Source: an uncultured bacterium (GTDB taxonomy: Bacteria; Bacteroidota; Bacteroidia; Bacteroidales; CAIWKO01). Taken from it: DNA of 16,087 nt. How positions within the stretch are numbered: position 1 is the first letter of the stretch; each line of letters begins with the position of its first letter. The DNA lies in NCBI GenBank assembly GCA_903916135.1, contig CAIWVT010000285.1, positions 1-16,087 on the forward strand, written 5' to 3'. A program made the position numbers and the translations under genes. Positions 7,472-14,073 of the stretch are shown piece after piece. The notes under the pieces were generated by a model. That model was not told the origin of the DNA. It saw only the letters and a program-made list of their open reading frames with translations, and searched no databases.

Positions 7472-9658
7472 TTATTTTTTCTTCTTTGACTTGACTTTGG
7501 GATCATGTATTTTTGTTCCTTTAATAATATTAAACATAGGAATATCAACTGCAAGAAAAGCATTAAATCTCCAAGAAGGATTTAGAGGATCAGTTCCCAT
7601 TTTATAAAGACCGGGGCCATATTGAGCTCCACAGCCAAAAGATAATGGTAAATTACCTCCACATCCATAAACCAAATAAAAACCTGGAGAAAAAATATTA
7701 CGTAAATAGATTTTCTGATCAATACCCGAAGAATCTTTGGTGAGTTGAGAATTAACAATAGCTCCTATATCAATTAATGGTACAAAAGCAGAAAAAGCCC
7801 CACCTTTTCCTATAGAAGCAAAAGATACATTTATTCCAACAGGAGCCGTCACATTAAAATGCTTTTGCCATGCATTATTTGGCGACTTATGGACTTCATA
7901 ATTATAATTTGCACCTAAGTATCCATTGATTGAAACATTTCCGCAATGATATTTTTTATAAGATGAGCTTCCAACAGGTAAGGCAGCATTTTCAATAACA
8001 TTACTAACTTCCTCTGGCGTTTTTGCTTCTACAATATTTGCTATAAAAAGACCATATTTAGACAAACGCGTCAATAATTTGTTTAAAAATAAAGTATTAT
8101 CTGCCAGTTCAAGGCTATCAGCATTTTTTAGAAATTTATACAACTCGCTCTTAATAACCGAGATTTTTATAGTCGAATCCTTTTCAATTTTATCAAGGAT
8201 TTTATCTAATTTCTTTTTATCGTAATTGAAATTTTTTATTTTTTTCTTTGCAAGAAGCTTGTTAAGTACGACCGATGTTCCATCGCCATTTAAATCAGCC
8301 AGTAATTTATCACGTTTAACTTTTTTATTATTACTAGATAGATCAATTATATTTTGTAGAATATCCAAACTATTTATTACTGCAAGGCTATATTCTTTTT
8401 TATAAATATTTTTATACAGCTCATTGCCTTGGCGTGTGATTGATAAGTAAGGGCTAGTATTAAGTTCTATTTTTGAATCAAAAATCTTCGCAAAATCGAA
8501 TGTGAGTTCTATAGCGTCAATACCTGTCTTAATATAGTTATAAGTATCTTCATTTGTTATTTGTATATACAATTCTTTTTTGTGCTTAATTTCTTTAATC
8601 ATACCATCTATCTTTTCTCCCATGGAAATGAACTTATTTAGATATGGATGGTAAAATTTTATATTATCAAAATTATCTTCCATTTTCTGAGCAAAATGAA
8701 CAGTACCACTTTGGAGAATAAATTTAATATCTACAGTTTTAACTTGTTGATAGATAAGTCCTAAATATATCTGGAAAGTAATCTTATCACTAATCAAAGC
8801 ATTAAGTTCTTTTGAAGATATCCATGGATTATCATGATCCATTACACTATCTCTTAAACTTTCAGAAAATATCTTAGCCAAGCCAAAACCGTTTTTAATA
8901 TTTATAAAACTCTTGTCTGAATTCTCAGCGTTCCAAGCATCAAGTCCTGCAAATTGCTTAATAATTTCAGCAACATTTGTATCTCCATTTTGCATTCCTT
9001 GAATAATACTCAACGACCCAACCATTAGCCCAATTTGAGGATAACTATTCACTAAATGTTTGTACCTAGGCAAACGAAGTACTTCTGCTAGATGAAACGG
9101 AAGGTTTTGAAGGTCCTCATTAAAGGCGGACCTGAGGGTGGGTAACATTTGAGGATATTGGTATGATAATAAATTCACAATTATATCGGCAGTTTTCGGA
9201 AACAGAATTTGTACTTCTCTGTAGTTCGAATCTGTAATAAATTTTTGAAATCTATTAAAAAATGCAATTGTCAATTCCTGTTTAGCTCTTTTTATCATAA
9301 ACTGTGCTAAGCCTTGAGCAAAGTTGGTTACATCGAGACCGCCGATAGAGGATAAACCAACACCATTGTTATCAGGTGTTCCTAAATCATGTGAACCAGT
9401 GATATATTGCATAAATGGATTATCTTTGTACGCTTCCTGTAAATCTGTGATAGACCCACAATAGGTTTTACCGGAAAGGATATTTATTATTGGATCCTTT
9501 TCTGGTATATCAATAATATTTGTCCCATCAATATTTTTGTTTCCTAAGCCTAAAGCTCTAAGACGTATAGCATCATAATATGCGTTTTGAGAAAATGCGC
9601 TACTTGAAATCAAAAATAAAGCAAAAGAAATGATTGTAAAAAATTTGTTCTTTTTCAT
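7472..9658 (-). CDS. Exported outer-membrane-like protein of unknown function
   Basis: A 728-aa protein with a clear signal peptide (MKKNKFFTIISFALFLISSSAFS, predicted cut before Q24). Residues about 25-430 are mainly helical with no recognised domain. A Lys-rich middle (about 440-510) contains DLNGDG near 454, a Dx[DN]xDG-type calcium-loop look-alike. The last ~140 residues (from about PVGINVSFASIGKGG, through FVPLIDIGAIVNSQL and FSPGFYLVYGC) look like outer-membrane beta strands. The protein then ends in an unusual basic tail, KVKSKKKK, rather than a terminal aromatic residue. The start is separated by only 2 nt from the stop of the subtilase-like gene, so the two are almost certainly co-translated. 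It is AT-rich compared with 2855-7414. I do not recognise the family. A role as surface partner, anchor or substrate of the protease-like neighbour is inference. Confidence 0.85.
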   Translation of the reverse strand: MKKNKFFTIISFALFLISSSAFSQNAYYDAIRLRALGLGNKNIDGTNIIDIPEKDPIINILSGKTYCGSITDLQEAYKDNPFMQYITGSHDLGTPDNNGVGLSSIGGLDVTNFAQGLAQFMIKRAKQELTIAFFNRFQKFITDSNYREVQILFPKTADIIVNLLSYQYPQMLPTLRSAFNEDLQNLPFHLAEVLRLPRYKHLVNSYPQIGLMVGSLSIIQGMQNGDTNVAEIIKQFAGLDAWNAENSDKSFINIKNGFGLAKIFSESLRDSVMDHDNPWISSKELNALISDKITFQIYLGLIYQQVKTVDIKFILQSGTVHFAQKMEDNFDNIKFYHPYLNKFISMGEKIDGMIKEIKHKKELYIQITNEDTYNYIKTGIDAIELTFDFAKIFDSKIELNTSPYLSITRQGNELYKNIYKKEYSLAVINSLDILQNIIDLSSNNKKVKRDKLLADLNGDGTSVVLNKLLAKKKIKNFNYDKKKLDKILDKIEKDSTIKISVIKSELYKFLKNADSLELADNTLFLNKLLTRLSKYGLFIANIVEAKTPEEVSNVIENAALPVGSSSYKKYHCGNVSINGYLGANYNYEVHKSPNNAWQKHFNVTAPVGINVSFASIGKGGAFSAFVPLIDIGAIVNSQLTKDSSGIDQKIYLRNIFSPGFYLVYGCGGNLPLSFGCGAQYGPGLYKMGTDPLNPSWRFNAFLAVDIPMFNIIKGTKIHDPKVKSKKKK

Positions 9659-9660
9659 AA

Positions 9661-10512
9661 TTATGGTTTTATTAGATTAATATTATTTAGAATTTGGGAG
9701 CCTGACGAGTAGGGTAATGATAATTGTTGTAAAGTATTTTTTACTTCTAATCTGCTAATATTTGGATTATTAGAAACTATTAATGAAATAATTCCGGAAA
9801 CAATAGCGCAAGCAGCACTATCCTTACCAAGGTATTTAAATGATCCTACTTGTAGGGAGTATGTTAAGTAATTAAAATTTGGCAGAACAAAATCGAGGTA
9901 ATTATTGAAGTTACCTCTATTATCAGGGTTATAATAACTATTACTTATACTACCAACTGAAATTACATTAGGAATTGAGGATGGAAATTGAAGTGTATCA
10001 TTTGCTAATTGATCATCAGTTCCTGCTGATGCAACGAGAATAATATTTTCATTGTCCAACAAACTTTCAATTTTGTCTAGGAAGTTAAAAGGTATTTCTT
10101 GGCTTATATTTATAATTATGCGACCTTGTAATGGTAAATGAGATAAATATTCAAACGCATCATTTATCATGTTGGGCATACGACTACCATCCAAATTATA
10201 AATTGGCAGTTCGATAATTCTAGTCTGTTTTGCAACACCAAATATCTTATTATTACCAGCAATCAAACCTGCCATTCCGCTACCATGAATACTTGGAGGT
10301 GTGTTAGTTGGTGCATTGTTGGAATGTTCAATTGGATTAGCAAATGGCAAGTCCATGTTTATGTAGTGATCCAAAATTCCAACAGTAGTATTAGCCCCTT
10401 GACTGTTTTTTATTTGAGGATCTATTTTAAGTAATGCGTTATAATCAATATCATTAATAGGAATTGTCCCATTTGTGTTTAGATTCATAAAGTCTAAATA
10501 ATTATCTGGCAT
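9661..10512 (-). CDS. Subtilase-like (S8) protein with altered oxyanion-hole residue
   Basis: A 283-aa protein matching the peptidase S8 fold. The triad is visible: D48 in VGILDHY, H76 in SIHGSGMAGLIAG, and S232 in GKDSAACAIVSG. The usual GTSxAxP block is changed (K-D before Ser, no Pro). Where subtilases have Asn in ASAGN, this protein has Thr (ASAGTDD, T165). That Asn stabilises the oxyanion, so activity may be weak or restricted. There is no signal peptide and no propeptide (MPDNYLDFMN start), and the length is just the catalytic core, so it is either cytoplasmic or exported by another route. It lies downstream of the M15 gene behind leader element A and runs into the 728-aa protein gene with a 2-nt gap. 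It is very AT-rich. A regulated processing protease or a pseudo-protease are both possible. Confidence 0.85.
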   Translation of the reverse strand: MPDNYLDFMNLNTNGTIPINDIDYNALLKIDPQIKNSQGANTTVGILDHYINMDLPFANPIEHSNNAPTNTPPSIHGSGMAGLIAGNNKIFGVAKQTRIIELPIYNLDGSRMPNMINDAFEYLSHLPLQGRIIINISQEIPFNFLDKIESLLDNENIILVASAGTDDQLANDTLQFPSSIPNVISVGSISNSYYNPDNRGNFNNYLDFVLPNFNYLTYSLQVGSFKYLGKDSAACAIVSGIISLIVSNNPNISRLEVKNTLQQLSLPYSSGSQILNNINLIKP

Positions 10513-10533
10513 AATATTATTTTATTTGACAAG

Positions 10534-10574
10534 AAATACCGCCTACTCTATCCCAGCTTTTCGGCTTCCCCTGT
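10534..10574 (-). repeat. Junction leader element A (upstream of the subtilase-like gene)
   Basis: A 41-bp sequence identical at 40 of 41 positions to 11372-11412. On the minus strand it carries GAAGCCGAAAAGCTGGGATA and ends in GGTATTT about 21 nt before the ATG at 10512. A diverged third copy is at 12643-12683. It lies wholly between genes. Confidence 0.85.
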
Positions 10575-10609
10575 ATAAAAAATTTCTATTTACAAAATTA
10601 AAGAAAACA

Positions 10610-11356
10610 TTAGGGTGCTGACAAAGTAAATTCATTCGGGAATTTTTCTTGTATCATATTTTCAACTTGAAGTAACATATCTGGTGCATTATTCAAATTG
10701 AAAGTGATGCCCAATTCTTCTAATCCTTTTTGTGTTTTGCGTCCGATTTGTCCGTCAAGATTGCCAATTTCTTTGCCAAGTCGGATAACACACGATTGAA
10801 TCGCAGCTTGAGTTTGATTTGAACCAAAGTCATCAACATGCAAGCCAATAGCCAGCACTCCGCTTACTGCTGCTGCTTTGTAAGGAACAAAGTTGGTGCC
10901 TTTTTTATCTGCATAATATTTATATACGATTTGATGGCTACCACGACAGTCAAAATGCCATGCTTCGGAAATGCTGGTTTTAGGTTCACTAATGATAGGG
11001 TTAACTCCGTATTTGGCAGCAAGAATCCAGAAATCTGCCAAGCTAATTTTTATCACACTTAAATCTAAATCAAAGGCACGACCTGCTTCATGCAAACTTC
11101 CAACCGGTGCCGGACTGAAAGCTTTTTTCTTTCCTGATACATAATCATTATGTGCCTGAAGTTGCATATCATAACTGCGGAAAAGATCGCTTAGAATTAG
11201 CTTTCCACCTTTAGTTGCTAATTCGGCAGCAATATTAAAAATAGCATCATGAGTATCTGGTGTGCACTTTGCCATGCGAGAAGGTAATGGTAGCAAATCT
11301 TTTAATTTATTTTTATAGCAAGACATTATATTAATAGATAACAATGGACTTTTCAT
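10610..11356 (-). CDS. M15-family peptidoglycan peptidase (D-Ala-D-Ala carboxypeptidase / VanY-like) with C-terminal peptidoglycan-binding-like domain
   Basis: A 248-aa protein with both M15 zinc motifs: SLHEAGRAFDLD (H89, D96, in the SxHxxGxAxD pattern) and EAWHF (E131, H134). These enzymes cleave D-Ala-D-Ala or cross-bridge bonds in the cell wall. Residues about 170-216 (GNLDGQIGRKTQKGLEELG) resemble a small peptidoglycan-binding domain of the PG_binding_1 type. I see no clear signal peptide: the start MKSPLLSINIMSCYKNKL lacks a hydrophobic core, and a later start at M11 would not supply one either. This is odd for a wall enzyme and resembles phage endolysins or exported effectors. It sits in the middle of the minus-strand block, 62 bp past the membrane-protein gene, with leader element B 15 nt before its start. 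Confidence 0.9.
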   Translation of the reverse strand: MKSPLLSINIMSCYKNKLKDLLPLPSRMAKCTPDTHDAIFNIAAELATKGGKLILSDLFRSYDMQLQAHNDYVSGKKKAFSPAPVGSLHEAGRAFDLDLSVIKISLADFWILAAKYGVNPIISEPKTSISEAWHFDCRGSHQIVYKYYADKKGTNFVPYKAAAVSGVLAIGLHVDDFGSNQTQAAIQSCVIRLGKEIGNLDGQIGRKTQKGLEELGITFNLNNAPDMLLQVENMIQEKFPNEFTLSAP

Positions 11357-11371
11357 AATTAAAAATTTTTT

Positions 11372-11412
11372 AAATACCGCCTACTCTATCCCAGCTTTTC
11401 GGCTTCCGCTGT
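11372..11412 (-). repeat. Junction leader element B (upstream of the M15 gene)
   Basis: Second copy of the 41-bp element (one mismatch to 10534-10574). It ends 15 nt before the ATG at 11356 and begins 6 bp after the stop of the membrane-protein gene. Confidence 0.85.
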
Positions 11413-11418
11413 TTATTT

Positions 11419-12627
11419 TTATTCTGCTTTTGGAACTACTGGAGCCACCGGATCAGGAATTGGAACTACCGGAGGCACCGGATCAGGAATTGGAACCGGT
11501 GGCACAGGTGATAGGGCAGGCGTTGCCGGCTCATTCCGCTCTTTTGTCTTTAACAAGGCGTAGGTTCCTGAACTTATACCCATCAGAGCGAGCATGGTTG
11601 TATCAAAATCGCGAATATACAAATCCACTAAAAAGGTTTGAATGTAGATATATCCAAGTATCAATGTCCAAATAACCATTTGCGCACGTTGAATATTGAC
11701 TCCGTTGTCATCGGATAAAATGTCCCACAAAAACCCGTTAGAAGGAGGATACGTAAGTTTTTTTCCATCTGCCGGATAATCAATAAATGCAGCAACGCTT
11801 GTTGTTACCATACTTATGCCTAACAATATAAGTACAGAAGATGGCAGTTCGGGCAATACGCCATTCACTATCCATAAATATATGTATGAAAATGTAACTA
11901 CTATCGTCCAAAAGGCAAGCTGAGTTTGCGCTAAACTATATCGCGCTGTCTTTGAGTTGTCAATTTGCAAAAAATGAAATTTCTTTGCGAAAAACAACAT
12001 GAAAGCAATTACTAAAATCATTATACAGAATGTGATAATGATAGTATTTCTGTCAATATAGTATAAATGAATATGTACTCCTGCTTTCAAAGGCGCGTTA
12101 CCTTTTACTCCTACATTTATAGGTAAATTTTTCAGATCTGTAAACTTTTTAAAGCTAGGTTCCATTTTTGCTAAGAACTTAGATTTTCTGTCAAGATGAA
12201 ACTCTATCCAACCGGAATCCGAGGCATCCCTGCCTATTAAATAAGGATGTATATCTTCGAGAGGTATATTATCAATAAAAAGAATTATTGAATCTTTTTT
12301 CCCTGTAGCAATGACATCTATAAGATAACTAATATGTCGAACTTCAACTTTAATATAATCACCAAATACAGCAGTATCTTTAGAGTTTTTAACCCCACGC
12401 ACACTGCTTACAAATGCAGTATCAGTTCGTATTGCTTTTTTATTTGCTATAGCAATTGAATCCGTTATAAGTTTGACTTTTGTTATTGAATCTTCTTGTT
12501 TTTTAGTCAACTGTTTTATTGCTTTCGGAGCAATCGTAATTTCACTTACTTTAGTACCATCAACTTCAGCCTTAATAATAAAAGGTATAAAGACAAGGAC
12601 AATCAGAACAAATAGTAGTTTTTTCAT
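11419..12627 (-). CDS. Polytopic membrane protein with N-terminal periplasmic domain and proline-rich tail
   Basis: A 402-aa protein. Residues 1-20 are a signal peptide or first anchor (MKKLLFVLIVLVFIPFIIKA). Residues 21-190 are predicted to be periplasmic, with an Ig-like beta pattern and SDSGWIEFHL near 136-145. Membrane segments follow at about 195-214, 235-256, 264-283, 314-334 and 343-360. Segments 2-3 and 4-5 are an internal duplication: QLAFWT...YIYLWI...LILLGIS against QMVIWT...YIYIQT...LALMGIS. A proline-rich tail (371-400) repeats PIPDPV. I recall uncharacterised proteins in many bacteria with this W-T/YIY/LxGIS membrane core, but no function. Leader element C precedes the gene and element B follows it. 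It could anchor or sense envelope state for the operon; that is inference. Confidence 0.85.
   Translation of the reverse strand: MKKLLFVLIVLVFIPFIIKAEVDGTKVSEITIAPKAIKQLTKKQEDSITKVKLITDSIAIANKKAIRTDTAFVSSVRGVKNSKDTAVFGDYIKVEVRHISYLIDVIATGKKDSIILFIDNIPLEDIHPYLIGRDASDSGWIEFHLDRKSKFLAKMEPSFKKFTDLKNLPINVGVKGNAPLKAGVHIHLYYIDRNTIIITFCIMILVIAFMLFFAKKFHFLQIDNSKTARYSLAQTQLAFWTIVVTFSYIYLWIVNGVLPELPSSVLILLGISMVTTSVAAFIDYPADGKKLTYPPSNGFLWDILSDDNGVNIQRAQMVIWTLILGYIYIQTFLVDLYIRDFDTTMLALMGISSGTYALLKTKERNEPATPALSPVPPVPIPDPVPPVVPIPDPVAPVVPKAE
11431..11490 (-). repeat. 30-bp tandem duplication encoding the proline-rich tail
   Basis: Two 30-bp copies (11431-11460 and 11461-11490, two differences) plus part of a third. 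In frame on the minus strand they encode a ten-residue PIPDPVxPVV-type unit. Confidence 0.85.
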
Positions 12628-12642
12628 AAAGTAGAATTTATT

Positions 12643-12683
12643 ATACCTACATTCATACGTATTCCCAGATTTTTGGTTTCACC
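12643..12683 (-). repeat. Junction leader element C (diverged copy upstream of the membrane-protein gene)
   Basis: Written on the + strand it keeps ATACC, then TATTCCCAG, TTTTTGGTTTC and CCC in the same order as elements A and B (ATACC, TATCCCAG, TTTTCGGCTTC, CCC). The conserved GGTAT end (minus strand) is 15 nt before the ATG at 12627. The match is diverged and rests on my alignment by eye. Confidence 0.55.
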
Positions 12684-12723
12684 CATCCATCTGAAAATGA
12701 TATTCGAAGTTTTAATACGCCTC

Positions 12724-13350
12724 TTATGGCACTGTTACCCATGCCGGATTGCTCCAGGCGCTTTCGCCAACCGAATTGAGGGCACAAACACGAAACCAAA
12801 CCTTTTGTCCGCTAACCAAACCGGTGATGGTGCAGCTTGATTTGAGTGAGGTTTTTTTGAAAGCCCATTTTGTTGCTTCAATGGGATCAAAACACATTTC
12901 AATATTATAACCACTTGATTTGGGGTCGCTGTTCCATTGCAAATCAACAGAACCTGCAGCATCGCCCGCGCTAGCCGAAACGTTTTCGGGTTTGTTCAAT
13001 ACGGTGGTGCTTTTTGTTGAGTCGGCTTTTGGTTTCATGGCAGCACTTAAAATTATTGCTATGTTGCCATCGGCTGTGTTTTCAACATAATTGGCAAGTT
13101 TGGTCATAGTGTTGTCATAAATTACTTCTTTTTGATTCAATATCGCAAGTTTTTCATCTACCACACTCTTAGCGGCTTCATACGCGTTGTTGGCAGTTTC
13201 AAGCGCGTCAATGTCATTTCCTACCACAGTTAAAGAAGGGTTTGGTGTGGTGAAATTTGGATTGGTTGTCATGGCAGTCTTTTGTTGATTGCCTTTTTCA
13301 ATCTTTTCAAGAATAGTGAGTTGTTTTAAATTTAATACGACTTTTTTCAT
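12724..13350 (-). CDS. Fibronectin type III domain protein
   Basis: A 208-aa protein. Residues 25-108 are a helical N-terminal part (TTNPNFTTPNPSL, then a long helix ALETANNAYEAAKSVVDEKL). Residues about 118-208 are an FN3 domain: KPENVSASAG, VDLQWNS with the conserved Trp, GYNIEMC, ITGLVSGQKVWFRVCALNSVGESAWSNPAWVTVP. FN3 domains bind proteins or sugars and are common in surface or injected proteins. No signal peptide is visible (MKKVVLNLKQLTILEKIEKG is amphipathic and not hydrophobic). This N-terminal-helix plus FN3 layout is common in small Bacteroidota proteins of unknown function. It lies 20 bp after the possible ORF at 13371-13853, and the membrane-protein gene follows with a 96-bp gap holding element C. 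Confidence 0.88.
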   Translation of the reverse strand: MKKVVLNLKQLTILEKIEKGNQQKTAMTTNPNFTTPNPSLTVVGNDIDALETANNAYEAAKSVVDEKLAILNQKEVIYDNTMTKLANYVENTADGNIAIILSAAMKPKADSTKSTTVLNKPENVSASAGDAAGSVDLQWNSDPKSSGYNIEMCFDPIEATKWAFKKTSLKSSCTITGLVSGQKVWFRVCALNSVGESAWSNPAWVTVP

Positions 13351-13370
13351 AAGGTTTAATTTTTTAGGCG

Positions 13371-13853
13371 TTAATTTTTATTTATAAATTGATGTTTATT
13401 CGTTAATTTATTGACAATTTCTAGTCTCGGATTTTGTAAATCCGATATCGGATTTGTGAAATCCGACATGGGATTTGTGAAATCCGATATAGGTTTCGTG
13501 AAATCCGACATAGGTTTTAAGGAATCCGATATAGATTTTTTGAAATCCGATATAGGATTATTAGAGACCGATATAGTTCTTATGGAATCCGATATAGGAT
13601 TTTCTGAAACCGATATGGGATTTACTGAAACCGATATAGATGTTGAAAAATCCGATATAGGAAATAGTAAATCCGATATAGTACCTTTATTATAATAGGA
13701 GCAAGTGAAACTATGTTGCCAATTTTTGCAAGAAATTAAGAGCGAATTTTCATCAAACTGCATCGAAAATAAATCACTCTCCATGCCCATCAGCCTAAGG
13801 CTGGAGCTATTTGGCAAGGAATACTTTTCTTTCGATGTAAGGAACATGCTCAA
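13371..13853 (-). CDS. Possible heptad-repeat protein over the 21-bp array (coding status uncertain)
   Basis: A 160-codon frame. Residues 1-57 (MSMFLTSKEKYSLPNSSSLR...) are non-repetitive; the rest is mostly seven-residue units of the form NPISDFx, and the tail is KHQFINKN. For coding: a perfect TAnnTTTG box lies 53 bp upstream of its ATG, and it leads into the FN3 gene with a 20-bp gap. Against: a 21-bp period keeps all frames open, the + strand frame of the same DNA also gives a tidy heptad (KSDIGFV), and I recognise no family. If it is not translated, it is a transcribed leader of about 550 nt. Confidence 0.35.
   Translation of the reverse strand: MSMFLTSKEKYSLPNSSSLRLMGMESDLFSMQFDENSLLISCKNWQHSFTCSYYNKGTISDLLFPISDFSTSISVSVNPISVSENPISDSIRTISVSNNPISDFKKSISDSLKPMSDFTKPISDFTNPMSDFTNPISDLQNPRLEIVNKLTNKHQFINKN
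13438..13689. repeat. Twelve 21-bp tandem repeats, each built on an 18-bp palindrome
   Basis: Twelve contiguous 21-bp units with no change of length. The first unit contains the perfect palindrome AAATCC-GATATC-GGATTT (13438-13455) and a 3-nt spacer GTG; later units drift, most keeping ATCCGATATAGG. A decayed partial unit lies at about 13416-13437. The period equals two helical turns, so palindromes would lie on one DNA face. Confidence 0.95.
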
Positions 13854-13905
13854 TAAGTTTTTTTTATTGTGAAACCAAAAATTTAGAACGATTACAAATG
13901 AAATG

Positions 13906-13913
13906 CAAAGTTA
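13906..13913 (-). promoter_or_regulatory. Predicted -7 box for the minus-strand block
   Basis: TAACTTTG on the minus strand, a perfect match to TAnnTTTG, predicting transcription starting near 13902. No TTTG lies at the usual 19-21 nt upstream. The nearest is 27 nt away, inside the palindrome, which fits a promoter that needs an activator. Confidence 0.5.
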
Positions 13914-13934
13914 GTTCAAGTATCGCTTAAATCT

Positions 13935-13952
13935 ATACCGCAAATGCGGTAT
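13935..13952. promoter_or_regulatory. 18-bp inverted repeat, candidate operator for the LuxR-type regulator
   Basis: ATACCGCA-AA-TGCGGTAT, perfect 8-bp arms with a 2-bp centre. Its centre is about 41.5 bp upstream of the predicted minus-strand start. It lies between the divergent promoters. The T-rich run to its right (13953-13967) also allows a terminator reading, but no upstream gene on the + strand would need one. Confidence 0.55.
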
Positions 13953-14043
13953 TTTTTATTTTTTATTACGATGAATAAATAGTGGGCTTATGCAAAAAAA
14001 ATGTTTTTGATAAATATTTTCACGTCAATTCAAATATTATATG

Positions 14044-14051
14044 TATCTTTG
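14044..14051 (+). promoter_or_regulatory. Predicted -7 box for the PAS-LuxR gene
   Basis: TATCTTTG fits TAnnTTTG and lies 22 bp before the ATG at 14074. No clear -33 TTTG is seen at the expected distance. Confidence 0.5.
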
Positions 14052-14073
14052 ATGTACTTAAATTTTAAAAATC

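Noticed and set aside
13438..13689. The 21-bp array as a CRISPR
   Set aside because: The units are contiguous, with no spacers of independent sequence, and there are no cas genes in the window.
13411..13695. A + strand protein with KSDIGFV heptads over the same array
   Set aside because: It would need a TTG start, has almost no non-repeat sequence and no promoter, and is explained by the 21-bp period.
13935..13967. The palindrome and T run as a rho-independent terminator
   Set aside because: No + strand gene lies just upstream to need it, while its place between divergent promoters fits an operator better. I cannot fully exclude it.
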